Source: Taudactylus pleione (Eukaryota; Chordata; Amphibia; Anura; Myobatrachidae). From it: a DNA stretch of 64,000 nucleotides. The stretch is taken from positions 15,265,501-15,329,500 of the forward strand of contig JAUIMM010000040.1 of NCBI GenBank assembly GCA_031769625.1, written 5' to 3'. Shown here piece by piece: positions 33,555 through 44,763 of the stretch. The position numbers were made by a program, and so were the translations under genes. The notes beneath the pieces were generated by a model that saw only the letters and a program-made list of their open reading frames with translations, searched no databases and had not been told where the DNA came from. The first letter of the stretch is position 1. Every line of letters starts with the position of its first letter.

Positions 33555-35030
33555 GTGTATATTTTGACTGATGTTATTGTAGAGAATGCAAGAGAATATG
33601 TCATTGTTCTTGCATAAATTACTCTCCATATGACCACATCTGCATGACCCAATTATAATGCTACAATTGTAGAAAGTACTCCACTAATATGTGTTCTGTC
33701 TATAGCAAACATTGATACTTTATGAAAACAGCAGTCAGAGACTAGATTGAGAGCAAGGAGTAAAATAAAGCTAGAAATTAGAGAAAAAATCGGACAGTCT
33801 CCACCAAAAATATTAATATAACTATTGCACTACTAGAAAAGGCCTCTCATTGGTTGGCTGCTTCAACCAACCAGGAATTAGAACCACTGACAGCACAGAA
33901 ACATGTGCAGCCAATATAACATCTTACACCATGTGAATAAGCAGCACTTTCTGATCCTACCATATGTGTAATTTACCAAATAGAATTTTTAATGTCAGAA
34001 CAGTATATGTGGCTGGCCTAGTATGCCAAGTTTGCTAAAAATATCTACTGATCCAAGGAGTAAAGTGTGGTACATTAAACAAATATACTATTTCCAAGTG
34101 GTAACTGTATTTTTTTACCTGTTTTATTGGTCTCAATGTTTAAAGTTACAGTAGTGGTATACTGTACATTGTAACATCTAATCATGAGCAATATTATTTT
34201 CCACAACAGTATACTTTAAACAGAGATGTAAAATATCTACTGACTACTATGGCTTAATAAACCTCAAAACCTGCTCTTTTAATATTTGAAACCTTGGCCT
34301 ACATACATACATACATACATACATACATACATACATACATAATGCTTTGTTGTCCAGTTTATGCTTTATTATTACAAGACGTAATATATATTTTCTGACA
34401 TCTTTTTTCCAATACAGTCATTGCTTGAGATGCACCAAGAACTTAATCAATGTCCCATTTAAATTAGAGAAGAGGCAAGGATACCCAGCACCATGCAACA
34501 ACAATGCCTTATATTTTATGTTATTCACCTGCAGCAGTTCTACAAGAAAGAGGAAGTTTGCAAGCCCCACACAAAAAATAAAAAAGGGAATAAAAGCTAT
34601 GCTACTGAATAATAGGTTACAAAGAAGACCGAGAATATACAAAAACTATAAGAAAATAACAATTTATTGATACATTGTATTATACCACTTATAAGTGTGT
34701 TATATCCTAAACACACATGGTTAGCTATAGCTCTACAGGCAGTATGGATATGGCAATAAATAGCACAATGAACTTGAACTTAAAAAAATATATTTTAAAA
34801 AAATATAAAATTAGTCCTATGAATCAACTGGCTTTGTAATATAAAGGGATTCCAATATAAGATGTAACACTGTTGCAGCTTGTTTGTAAATTGATTTTGG
34901 AAATTGCAGGTGACAATCAGAAACTCCTGGTTAGTACAGCGAGTGGGGGATATTAGCATGTCGTGAAATGGACATGTGTGAATGAGGTTAAAAGCAGGAT
35001 CCGTTAAATATTTAAAAAAGAAAGTGCGGC
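33555..35030. other. No gene recognised; includes (ACAT)n
   Basis: AT-rich DNA. A pure ACAT tetranucleotide array of about ten units lies at 34301-34341. No coding signal. Confidence 0.55.
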
Positions 35031-35107
35031 TTCCACGCATGCATAATGGCAAACAATTGCTCGATCTACATAAAAATCGCATTAGCTTCCATCTCTGAAT
35101 CAGGCCC
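35025..35107. mobile_element. Right-end fragment of GGGCCTGATTCAG MITE
   Basis: Ends CTCTGAATCAGGCCC at 35107. The left end was not found, so the limits are approximate. Confidence 0.5.
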
Positions 35108-35189
35108 TAAGTCACCTGTGCACAAACATGCATTTCTTTAAAATGTGGACTGTAATGGCGGAGTTTGTGAACCTCTGCTATAAGATAGT

Positions 35190-35738
35190 GGGGGTCATTA
35201 AGACCCGCTCACGAGCGGCAGGACGCTCGCAAGCGGGTCGATGTTCCCCACTGCGCATGTGCACGACGGAGGGAGCTCCGTCGTACGCATGCGCGAGACC
35301 GGCGAGCGACGGGCTCACCATCACTCCGGGTCTCGCACCAAACGGGGCGTGCTGTCGATGTTGATTGACAGCACGCCCCCTTTGGTGGGCGTGCCGGGGG
35401 CGTGCCTGCCAGACGGAGGCGTTCCCATGGGAACGCCTACCGTCTCAAGCCGGCCCCACTGACATCACTAGTGATGTCAGTGGGAGTGATTTTGGCTCTG
35501 ATAGAGCCAAAATCACTCCAGGGCTTGCGGCAGCGAGACCTTGCCGCAGGGTCTCCGTCGCAAGCCCGATGGTCGCGATGGTCAAGACCATCGCGACCAT
35601 CATCATGGACGCTCGCTATAGCTGTGGGTGGTAACCCACAGCTATGCGAGCGTCCATGAGGACGCTCCAAAAAAGGGTAGGAGGGCTCTGATTCAGAGCG
35701 AGCGCTCTGGTCAGAGCGTTCAGCTCTGAATCAGGCCC
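35190..35738. mobile_element. Hairpin-chain MITE, TSD AGT
   Basis: A 549-base CpG-rich element from GGGGGTCATTAAGACCCGCT to CTGAATCAGGCCC, flanked by AGT (35187-35189 and 35739-35741). The whole interior is a succession of separate inverted repeats: 35202-35239, 35252-35294, 35337-35386, 35411-35445, 35455-35484 (perfect 30-base palindrome), 35483-35519, 35521-35567, 35568-35601, 35607-35655, 35685-35699 and 35703-35718. A near-identical copy lies at 56549-57098 and a fragment at 40600-40840. Confidence 0.88.
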
Positions 35739-35741
35739 AGT

Positions 35742-36382
35742 GTCCTTAGTTTAGGTGGCTCTGATAATATTGGACAGGTTCTGTGGACATCTACGAAATG
35801 GACCAACAACAGTTTTTAAACTCCTCTGACAGCTATTGCCCTCCGCCAGATGAGGTGACTGGGAGGCAAGGCCAATGAGTTATAACAGGCCATAGCATGT
35901 TATAAAATAGCTGTATACTCCTGTTGGAAGATCTCAGCAGATCAGTAATGCTTTCTGCTGGTACATAATGCTGCTCAATTTATAGTAGAATTGTCCTCCA
36001 TCATCTGGGTCTAAAAGAATGTGAATACCTGAGTGTATGTTAAAAACAAAAGACTTTAGCATTATATTTTAGTTCTTTCCCAGATTTTAAAGTGGCAGGG
36101 AGTATAAATCACTGGGCTGCTTGCTGAAAATGTCTAAACACAATGCCATTGATATTAATTCAGGCCTGCTATCACAGAGAAGAAACATAATAAAATGTAA
36201 AAGAGTAAGTATTTAATGGACAAATGGTTTGTATTATGACCATGTAGAGGAAGTGTTAGGCCATGGTGACAGGCCCTATTTGAATATAACCTCTGACACA
36301 TTTGTTTATGTATATCACGCATATTGGGCCTGTTTCTGATTTGGGAATAAAACAAGAAAGAGCAAGTAACTGTGCATCCTGG
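35742..36382. other. No gene recognised
   Basis: AT-rich intron-like DNA directly downstream of host exon 37003-37171; no next exon could be identified here. Confidence 0.4.
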
Positions 36383-36853
36383 CAGGGCCGTAACTACGGA
36401 TGCGACAGTAGTTTCGTTGTACAGATCAAAAGGCCTTGTGGGCGGCACCGTCGCTGCCCCACGGTCCCTGGATTTAGCTAGCAGGGTGCCTGGAACAGCA
36501 CCCTGCAGCCAGAATCGCTGCTGCGGTACCATCTGGAGCATCCTCTGGAAGCTCGAGGCATGGACACCACAGCCTATGCGGTCCTCCGAAGCAGCCTGAG
36601 GTTGCACCGGGCACTTCTGTTCTTCTCAGAGGAGGTGTCACCCTGGCAAACCATGTTGCACTGCAGGTGGGGCAGATTTAAAATGTGCAGATAGATTTAT
36701 TTGAGAGAGGTGTAATCAAACTCAAATCTAAATTGCTGTGTAAAACTAAAGCTGTCCAATATATGTGGGCTACATGCAAATGTATGTGAGGACATGCACC
36801 CTGTGGGGGTCATTGCGCCGCACAGGGCGCAGAAAAGTCCTGTTACAGCCCTG
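36383..36853. mobile_element. Possible hAT-like MITE, CAGGGCCGTAACTA end
   Basis: Left CAGGGCCGTAACTACGG and right TGTTACAGCCCTG are inverted-like and resemble 4284 and 23378. No matching target duplication, so this could be two fragments. Confidence 0.4.
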
Positions 36854-37002
36854 CTCTTTCTTGCTTTATTAGTATTCTCAACTCATAATCAAGCCCATTA
36901 CGAGAACTCAAACATATATGGTAAATAACCTGGCTACTTTCTTATAACAAATAAACAGGACACAATCATGGAATATTAAAGAATAGGAAACAATTACTGT
37001 AC

Positions 37003-37171
37003 CTGTACAAAGCCACACATTTTATAATGATCAAACAAAGGCAGACTTGGACGATCTTCCCGGTACACAGTTATTCTATAGATTTTCAGTAATACTGGTG
37101 ATGGCTTAGACTCATCAGTAACATGTAGAGTGATTTGATTAATACCCAATCCAAGCGGATAAATAGCAACT
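37003..37171 (-). CDS. CPED1: Host exon, cadherin-like beta-sandwich domain (second half), CPED1
   Basis: A 169-base minus-strand exon. It follows a polypyrimidine tract and acceptor TTTTCCCAG and ends CAG|GTACAG. The first base completes an AG left by exon 53655-53841 to make an arginine codon; 56 codons then follow and end in phase 0. The protein has YPLGLGINQITLHVTDE, the strand pattern of the cadherin-like beta-sandwich domain, then YREDRPSLPLFD and CGFVQ. I recognise this as CPED1, a vertebrate protein with this domain and a PC-esterase domain, probably in the secretory pathway; its substrate is not established. The methionine frame that extends upstream is intron. The gene name is from memory of the family, not a search. 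Confidence 0.75.
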
Positions 37172-37258
37172 CTGGGAAAAGAAAACAAGGATAATTCAAG
37201 CCATTTAGAGAAATTCCTAATAAAGTAATGAGTACATTCGTGCCTCATTTGAAAAAAA

Positions 37259-37338
37259 ACCCTGATTCAGAGTTCAGAGTACGCTATTCCAATGTCTACG
37301 TAGTTGAACAATTATCATTAAATTGCGCATGCGTCTTA
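37259..37338. mobile_element. Left fragment of CTGATTCAGAG MITE, interrupted
   Basis: Starts CCCTGATTCAGAGTTCAGAG and reaches GCGCATGCGTC, where a second MITE begins; GTGCATGCGTCAAGG resumes after it at about 38206. The far end was not identified. Confidence 0.5.
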
Positions 37339-38196
37339 GGGCCGTGTTAAATTGCCGGCGAAAAGTCCCGGACTTTTCGCATGCCAGAGATTTCGCCTTC
37401 ATCGCTTGTTTTGCTTCCAGAAAAGTATCGCACTCGTCACCGCTTTTTCGCCCTATTCAATTGCAAAGGACGCAAGAACGCATCCTGGCGAAACTCAAAT
37501 CGCCAAAAAGTCCTATCAGAAATTGGGAAATCAACCTGACACCCCCCAAAAGGTGCACTGACATGGGGGATCACTATGGATACCACCGAATAGCTCTCCT
37601 GAAGGTATTTGGGGTGCTTAAATGCTCTCAATTGGTGCTATTTAGCGTCTTTGCACAAGTGGTGAAGAATAGCATTTACCAGTTTTTGGGGGCAAAAATA
37701 AGTAGTCCCAGCAAATTTGAGGTACATGACAATGGGTGCAAGCATGGTTAAAATTTGCTAAAGTGCGTTTTAACAAAACGTAAAAAATGCACCTTCAGCA
37801 AACTCCTGCAATCCAAAAAACACATGGGGCATACTTGGGGAACCCACTGGAGTCTATTTCGCAAATTTTTAACTTTGTTTTTTTTCGCCCCCAAAACGAA
37901 AGTACTTTTTACTTAAGTAAAATTTTAACTTTTTTTGATGCAGTTTACCTGGGGGACTATACCAAGGCTGCAGGTGTGTTGGCGCAACTTTGACCCCAAA
38001 CCCCCAATTCTGCACTTTTTTCCACCTCCATTACGAGGCGAATCTTTTCCGCTGGATACAAGGCGCAGACTTTTTTCGCAATGGTGAAAAGTCTTTGCAA
38101 CTGAATACGGCGGAAAGATTCCGACAGGCATAAAGACGTCATTTGCGAAAACTTTTCGCCGAGAGTGACTTTTCGCCGGCAATTGAATACGGTCAT
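37339..38196. mobile_element. MITE, AATTGCCGGCGAAAAGTC ends
   Basis: About 858 bases. The left GCCGGCGAAAAGTC and right GACTTTTCGCCGGC arms form part of longer imperfect inverted ends (GGCCGTGTTAAATTG against CAATTGAATACGGTC). Interior has many TTTTCGCC / GGCGAAAA motifs. It lies within the fragment starting at 37259. Confidence 0.75.
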
Positions 38197-38421
38197 AAGT
38201 CGCAATGTGCATGCGTCAAGGACCATTACCACAGTTGCTCGCAGCGACTCTTTATTCACAATGTGATTGACAGTCAGGAAGCATCTGTGAGAGGTAATGG
38301 GGAGTGGTGGCGAGGAACACATGAGTGTCAGGAGCGTGTCTTACCCTGCAACTTTGCATTTGGATGGCATAATTAAAATGTGCATATCTTTATAAAAATT
38401 AGATTGCATTGTGCTGGATTA

Positions 38422-38757
38422 AGGTGCATACACACCGGGCGATATTACTGAGCAATTTCACGATTACGACATAGTAATCGTGCAATCGCTCAGTAATCAT
38501 GCACAAATCGTGCACTTTTATGTCAGAAACGACCAGCGATGCGCGCTCCCGCTGGTCGTTTCCGACATTGTCCATCGCCTGAACATGCAGGCCAATCTGC
38601 TGATAACGACAGATTGGCATGTTCAGGAATGATGGGCAGTGCCTGCACTGAACGACTGATCGTTCAGTGCAGACACTACAGGGGATCAGGAACGACGGTA
38701 CGATTACGAAATCTTAAATCGTACTGTCTTTCCTGCTCGCCCAGTGTGTACGCACTT
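38422..38757. mobile_element. MITE, AGGTGCATACACACCGGG ends, TSD TTA
   Basis: A 336-base element ending CCCAGTGTGTACGCACTT, flanked by TTA (38419-38421 and 38758-38760). Internal palindromes include the CGACCAGCGATGCGCGCTCC / CGCTGGTCGTTTC pair. Confidence 0.82.
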
Positions 38758-38760
38758 TTA

Positions 38761-39455
38761 CTGATATATTCTGGTTGGACATGATCTATATGTAATAAGT
38801 TAAATTAAAACATTTACATTTCACAAAGCCATGAAGCTTGGCTCATCATGGTGGAGGGCATTAAAGGAGTTCAAACAGTTGCTGGTAATTAATGAAATGA
38901 TAAGAGCTTAAAATGCACGCTTAGACATGACCTATAAACAAAATACTATGTATCAACATGGTATGAATGCAATCTCTCAGCATATAAATTGTGTTTTGAA
39001 TATTTAAATTCATATAAAATATTACCCAATACAATAAGCACTTGATTAAATAATTATCAGAACCCACCTGGTTAGGTCGGACTTACAGTACCAGACAACA
39101 TTTTATAAATATATGAATATGTCACAATCTATGCAATATTTTTTCCTCTCTCTTTTTCTATATACGTGTGAATGCATTTGCTTCTGACACAATTTCTGAA
39201 TAATTTTGTAATCTACCTACTTTCTTTCACTTTTGTATACAGTATGTTGTTGTTTTTAGAATTATAGAATAGTGCAAGTATTATTGTACATTCTCACAGA
39301 GTGTGTCTAACAGAACTAGTAACTTCCTCTTTTAGTGTTAACTAGTTACTTCCTCCCTCTTTTTGTGTTGAACACAAGTTTCAGCAGTAGTGCTGGAACT
39401 TCTGAGGAAGTTTAAGACTCTCAATTCAGCTGTTATACTTACCCAGGGCAGGTGT
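38761..39455. other. No gene recognised
   Basis: AT-rich intronic DNA; a short direct repeat TAACTAGTTACTTCCTC near 39318-39355 is the only structure seen. Confidence 0.4.
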
Positions 39456-39457
39456 CT

Positions 39458-39735
39458 CAGGCTGGGTATGCACTAGACAGTATGTTGTCCGATCCGGTGG
39501 ATTGGAACAACATATCAGGCACATCGTCTAGTGTGTACCCACTATGTCGCTGACAATGCATGCTCCCGCGGGTCGTCAGCGACATCCTCCTTCAGCCCTA
39601 CTTGCAGGGCCGAGGGGGGAAGTCTGTCGCTGCCCACATCGGCAAGTGTGTATGTACTTGCCGATGCCGGCTCCCCCGCCGAGTCCTGTTGCTGCCGATG
39701 TCGTGCTGGGTACACATTGCCAGCCAGTTCTGGAG
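39458..39735. mobile_element. Probable MITE of the GCTGGGTACACAC family
   Basis: Left GGCTGGGTATGCACTAGACA with internal ATCGTCTAGTGTGTACCCAC and GTGCTGGGTACACATTGCC. The order of arms suggests a rearranged or compound copy; no clean duplication. Confidence 0.5.
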
Positions 39736-39739
39736 TGTT

Positions 39740-40599
39740 GCCCGCTAGGATCGCTGCTATTGCTAACTAGAGTGACCAGAGGCTCTGACCCCAAACTAAC
39801 TCCCTGAGGCAACAATGCAGACATGCAGCTTGCTTGAATGGCATCACTGAACTCCAGCCTATTTAAGGGAATCATTGTGTTTGATTATTGCAGTGCTCCC
39901 TGTGTATCTAGCTGGTGTATTGGACTGCACACACGTGCATTCTCCTGATGCTTTTTTGCCTTGGTGTATAATCTACCATGTATCGACCTCTAATACTGCC
40001 CACTTACAGTGTGTCCTGGATGCTCCTTGTCTGCTGTTTTGCCCTGGTGTATACCTGGTATATAATCTACCGTATACTGACCTCTGATCCTGCCCACTGA
40101 ACATGTCTCCCGGATTCTCCTTGTCTACTGTTTTACCCTGGTGTACACTCTACTGTGTAACAATCCTTGGCTTCTGACTACATATTCTCCGCTTCCAACC
40201 CCACACTCATATCCAGCCACAGGAATCCAATTGAGAGTACATCAGGTACTAATACATGGACCTTGTCACAAAACTCATATGCCACAGGCAAAGCTCTCCT
40301 TCCCCTCCAAGTTCTTGCTTCACACAAATGGCAAGAGACTGGAGACTTATCAAACCTTCTAAAGAAGGCTAGGGGAGAATTTGCCCATAGCAACCAATTA
40401 AAGTCTAGCTATCATGTGCTTAATATTTTTTATTTAAGTCGTAACAATAGTCCTTTTTCGAAATTGTTGGGGTACTATTTTTGCAATTGTTGGGGTGCTA
40501 TTCTACGGTTCTATCCCCCTCCACATATTACCTTTCAGTCTTCCTACAATTCAAAAGTTTTCCCTTGTTAGAAACATACATGCTTTCAAATACTAGCTA
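39740..40599. other. No gene recognised
   Basis: Includes a duplicated block, CTTGTCTGCTGTTTTGCCCT near 40027 and CTTGTCTACTGTTTTACCCT near 40118, about 90 bases apart, and at 40370-40410 a decayed GCCCATAGCAACCAATTA motif of the 3170-type MITE. Confidence 0.5.
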
Positions 40600-40840
40600 A
40601 TGGGAACGCCTCCGTCTGGGCAGCCACGCCCCCGGCACGCCCACCAAAGGGGGCATGCTGTCAATCACCATCGACAGCACGCCCCCTTTGGTGCGACACC
40701 CATAAAGATGGCTTGGCCTTCGTTATTCGGGTCTCGCGCATGCGCACGTCAGAGCCGCCCCCGTCGTGCGCATGCACACTTGGGCAACATCGACCCGCTT
40801 GCGAGTGCTCAGCGCTCGCGATTGGATCTGAATCAGGCCC
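40600..40840. mobile_element. Fragment of hairpin-chain MITE
   Basis: Contains the GGGGGCATGCTGTC ... GACAGCACGCCCCC hairpin and the GCGCATGC arms found at 35252-35386, in inverted orientation, ending GAATCAGGCCC at 40840. The other half is missing. Confidence 0.65.
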
Positions 40841-41004
40841 TCTGTCCTCAGGACCCCAAAAAGTTCACATTTTCCAGACCGCCCATTGGGTCCACAGGTG
40901 TATTATCAAGCATTTAAAAGATCCTCAGGTGACCTGGAAAACACAAACTGTTTGGGGTGCTGAGTGGTTTGAGAACCACTGGTTTTAAAGTAGGGGTGTG
41001 CACC

Positions 41005-41150
41005 GGCCACTTTTCGTGTTTTGTGTTTTGGTTTTGGATCTGGATCTTTCTTCGTGTTTTGGATCTGGATTGGTTTTGCCAAAACCACCCTTCCGTGTTT
41101 TGGGTTCTGGGTTTTGTGTTTTGGATCTGTATTTTTTTGAAAAAAAGCAT
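41005..41150 (+). repeat. Subterminal repeats of hAT element
   Basis: Repeated GTGTTTTGGATCTG, GGTTTTGGATCTGGAT and CGTGTTTTGG motifs next to the left end. Clustered subterminal motifs in hAT elements often bind transposase; that role is inferred here. The right end has the related GGATCCAAAACCCG at about 46905-46918. Confidence 0.65.
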
Positions 41151-41624
41151 AAAAACAGCTAAAATCACAGAATTTGTAGGTTTTTCTGCTCCTATGCTAT
41201 TATTAACCTCAATAACCTTAATTTCCACTCATTTCCAGTCTATTCTGAACACCTCACACCTCACAATAGTGTTTTTATGTCCAAAAGGTTGCACCGAGGT
41301 AGCTGGATGACTATGCTAAGCGACACGAGTGGGCGGCACAAACACGTGACCCATCTAGGAGTGACACTGCAGTGGCAGGCAGGATGGCAGTTAGAAAAAC
41401 TAGGCCCCAAACTGTACATAATGCAAAGAAAAAAAGAGGTGCAAGATGGAATTGTCCTTGGGCCCTCCCACCCACCCTTATGTTGTATAAACAGGACATG
41501 CACACTTTAACAAATCAATCATTTCAGCGCCAGGGTCTGCCACACAACTGTGGCTGAAATGATTGGTTCGTTTGGGCCCCCACAAAACAAGCTGGCAATT
41601 AATGTGTCCCTGCACAAACTGGCT

Positions 41625-44600
41625 CTACGGAGGCAAGATGTCATCCTCATCCTCCTCATCCACCGATTCCTCACCCTCTTCAGTGTGTACATCCTCATCC
41701 TCACAAAGTATTAACTCGTCCCCACTTGAATCCACCACCACAGGTCCCTCTGTACCTTCTGGAGGCTGGTCTCCCTGGAAGAGCTGATAATTCATTTTGA
41801 TGAACATCATCTTCTCCACATTCTGTGGAAGCAACCTCCTACGCCTTTCGCTGACAAGGTTCCCGGCTGCACTAAACACTCTTTCGGAGTACACACTGGA
41901 GGGGGGGCAACTCAGGTAAAATAGAGCCAGTTTGTACAGGGGCCTCCAAATTGCCTCTTTTTCCTGCCAGTACAGGTATGGACTGTCTGACATGCCTACT
42001 TGGATGCTGTCACCGATGTAATCCTCCACCATTCTGTCAATGGTGACAGTATCATATGCAGTGACAGTAGACATGTCAGAAATTGTTGCCAGGTCCTTCA
42101 GTCCGGACCAGATGTCCAAACTTGGTCCTGCCTGCCCTGCATCACCGCCAGCGGGTTGCTTAGGATACCTAAGTTTTTTCCTGGCAGCCCCAGTTGCGGG
42201 AGAAAATGAAGAAGGAGCCGTTGACGTGTCACGTTCCGCTTCAGCTGACAGTGTGTTCACCAGCAGGTCTTTGCACCTCTGCAGGCTTGTGTCGGCCGGA
42301 AAGAGAGACACCACATAGGCTTTAAACCTAGGATCGAGCACGGTGGCCAAAATGTAGTGGTCTGATTTCAACAGATTGACCACCCTGGAATCCTGGCAAA
42401 GCGAATGAAGGGCTTCATCCACAAGTCCCACATGCCGAGCGGAATCGCTCCGTCTTAGCTCCTCCTTCACTTTCTCCAGCTGCTTCTGCAAAAGCCTGAT
42501 GAGGGGAATGACCTGACTCAAGCTGGCAGTGTCTGAACTGACTTCACGTGTGGCAAGTTCGAAGGGCTGAAGAACCTTGCACAACACGGAAATCATTCTC
42601 CACTGCGCTTGAGTCAGGTGCATACCCCCTCCTTTGCCTATGTCATAGGTGGATGTATAGGCTTGTATGGCCTTTTGCTGCTCCTCCATCCTCTGAAGCA
42701 TATAGAGGGTTGAGTTCCACCGCGTCACAACCTCTTGCTTCAGGTGATGGCGGGGCAGGTTCAAGAGTGTTTGCTGGCGCTCCAGTCTTCGGCACACAGT
42801 CGCTGAATGGCGAAAGTGGCCAGAAATTTTTCGGGCCACCCAAAGCGTCTCCTGCACGCCCCTGTCGCTTTTCAGAAAATTCTGCACCACCAAGTTTATT
42901 GTGTGAGCAAAACATGGGACGTGCTGGAATTTGCCCAGATGTAATGCCCGCACAATATTGGTGGCGTTGTCAGATATCACAAATCCCCAGGAGAGTCTAA
43001 GTGGGGTAAGCCACTGGGCGATGATTTCCCTCAGTTTCTCTAAGAGGTTGTCGGCGGTGTGCCTCTTACTGAAACCGGTGATACACAGCGTAGCCTGCCT
43101 TGTAACGAGCTGGCGTTTCTGAGATGCTGCTACTGGTGACGCTGCTGCTGTTGCTGCGTAAGGTGATACATCTACCCAGTGGGCTGTCACAGTCATATAG
43201 TCCTTAGTCTGCCCTGTTCCACTTGTCCACATGTCCGTGGTTAAGTGGACATTGTGTACAACGGCATTTTTCAGGACACTGAGGACACTTTTTCTGACGT
43301 TTCTGTACAGTCTCGGTATCGCCTGCCTAGTGAAGTGGAATCTAGACGGGATTTGGAACCGGGGACACACTACCTCCATCAATTGTCTAAATCCCACTGC
43401 ACTAATGGCGGATACCGGACGCACGTCTAACACCAACATAGCAGTCAAGGCCTCAGTTATACGTTTTGCTTCAGGATGACTGCTGTCGTACTTCATCCTC
43501 CTCGCTAAGGACTGTTGGAGGGTCAATTGTTTAGTAAAAGTAGTGGTGTTCCTACTTCCTCTCTGGGATGATGAACGACTCCCAGCAGCAGCAGCAACAG
43601 CAGCAGCGGCAGCAGTAGGCGTAGCAATGCAGGATCCTCCGGAGGAATCCCGGATAGGAGAGTCAGTCATGCCAGTGATATGGCCTGCAGGACTACTTCC
43701 GATCCTGACTAAGGAGGAAATTGACGAGGAGGGAGTTGACGGTGTGGTTTGCAGGCGCTTGGATACAACAGGACAACGGGATTTAGGTGTCCCTGGACTG
43801 CTTACGGTCTGAGCCAAAGTTTCTGAACTTGACAGTAACTTTTTATGAACGCGCTGCAGGTGCCGTATAAGGGAGGATGTTCCTAGGTGGTTGACGTCCC
43901 TACCCCTACTTATTTCACCTTTACATATGGTACATATGGCAAGACAGTTGTTGTCCGGATTTGGATAGAAATATTGCCAGACCAAAGAGGTGGAATGTTT
44001 GGTCTTCTGCCCAGGCATGACCGTGATGGGCTTTTTCATCCCACGGACAACAACTGTCTCCCCCGGAGCCTGATTTAAACAAACCACATCACCATCAGAA
44101 TCCTCCTCGCCAACTTCCTCCTCAGCGCCAGCTACACCAGTATCCTCATCCTGTTGTACTTCAACAGTGACATCTTCAATTTGCATATCAGCAAGTGATC
44201 TGTGGGTGCTCCTTTCAGCACTTGCAGGGGGCGTGCAAATGGTGGAAAGAGCCACCTCTTCCCGTCCAGTGCTGGGAAGGTCAGGCATCGCAACCACCAC
44301 CACACTTGGACTCTCTTTGGGGATTTGTGATATCTTCTTAGAAAGCACAGTTCTTCGCTGTGCTTTTGCCAGCTTAACTCTTTTGATTTTTTTAGTGGGA
44401 GGAGTGCTTCCATCGTCATGTGAAGCTGAACCACTAGTCATGAACATACTAGGGATCGACCTTAGCCGTTCCTTGCCACTCCGTGTCGTAAATGGCATAT
44501 TGGCAAGTTTACGTTTCTCTTCAGCTGATTTAAATATCTTTTTCAAGGTCATTTTCCTGAACTTTGCCATTTGGGATTGTATGTGCCCTCTACTATGACA

Positions 44601-44741
44601 TTGGGCATCGGCCTTGGCAGACGACGTTGATGGCATGTTATCGTCTATGTCATGACTAGTGGCAGCAGCTTCAGCACTAGGAGGAAGTGGTTCTTGATCT
44701 TTCTCTATTTTATTTTTATCGGAGAAAGTTTGGTCCTCCAT
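41625..44741 (-). CDS. hAT transposase with BED zinc finger, intact
   Basis: A 1038-aa uninterrupted frame, likely cut-and-paste transposase acting in the nucleus. Residues 1-230 are low-complexity, basic then acidic (EEEVGEEDSDGDVV). A BED-type zinc finger spans about 252-300, with C270, C273, H294 and H299. The RNase-H-like core has TTDMWTSG (D503), VISDNATN (D591), CFAHTINL (610-617) and TRWNSTLYML (673-682). The C-terminal hAT dimerisation region has YWQEKE, CPPSSVYSERVFSAAGNLVS (third acidic residue E953) and RRLLPQNVEKMMFI. All key residues seem present. The first ATG follows an A-rich leader (ATAACATAAATGG). It resembles host ZBED proteins, but the ends and duplication mark it as a transposon gene. 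Confidence 0.94.
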   Translation of the reverse strand: MEDQTFSDKNKIEKDQEPLPPSAEAAATSHDIDDNMPSTSSAKADAQCHSRGHIQSQMAKFRKMTLKKIFKSAEEKRKLANMPFTTRSGKERLRSIPSMFMTSGSASHDDGSTPPTKKIKRVKLAKAQRRTVLSKKISQIPKESPSVVVVAMPDLPSTGREEVALSTICTPPASAERSTHRSLADMQIEDVTVEVQQDEDTGVAGAEEEVGEEDSDGDVVCLNQAPGETVVVRGMKKPITVMPGQKTKHSTSLVWQYFYPNPDNNCLAICTICKGEISRGRDVNHLGTSSLIRHLQRVHKKLLSSSETLAQTVSSPGTPKSRCPVVSKRLQTTPSTPSSSISSLVRIGSSPAGHITGMTDSPIRDSSGGSCIATPTAAAAAVAAAAGSRSSSQRGSRNTTTFTKQLTLQQSLARRMKYDSSHPEAKRITEALTAMLVLDVRPVSAISAVGFRQLMEVVCPRFQIPSRFHFTRQAIPRLYRNVRKSVLSVLKNAVVHNVHLTTDMWTSGTGQTKDYMTVTAHWVDVSPYAATAAASPVAASQKRQLVTRQATLCITGFSKRHTADNLLEKLREIIAQWLTPLRLSWGFVISDNATNIVRALHLGKFQHVPCFAHTINLVVQNFLKSDRGVQETLWVARKISGHFRHSATVCRRLERQQTLLNLPRHHLKQEVVTRWNSTLYMLQRMEEQQKAIQAYTSTYDIGKGGGMHLTQAQWRMISVLCKVLQPFELATREVSSDTASLSQVIPLIRLLQKQLEKVKEELRRSDSARHVGLVDEALHSLCQDSRVVNLLKSDHYILATVLDPRFKAYVVSLFPADTSLQRCKDLLVNTLSAEAERDTSTAPSSFSPATGAARKKLRYPKQPAGGDAGQAGPSLDIWSGLKDLATISDMSTVTAYDTVTIDRMVEDYIGDSIQVGMSDSPYLYWQEKEAIWRPLYKLALFYLSCPPSSVYSERVFSAAGNLVSERRRRLLPQNVEKMMFIKMNYQLFQGDQPPEGTEGPVVVDSSGDELILCEDEDVHTEEGEESVDEEDEDDILPP

Positions 44742-44763
44742 TTATGTTATATCGATTTGATAT

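Noticed and set aside
41625..44741. Domesticated host ZBED gene
   Set aside because: The exact 8-base duplication, matching ends and single-exon layout show a transposon gene; domestication cannot be excluded but is not needed.
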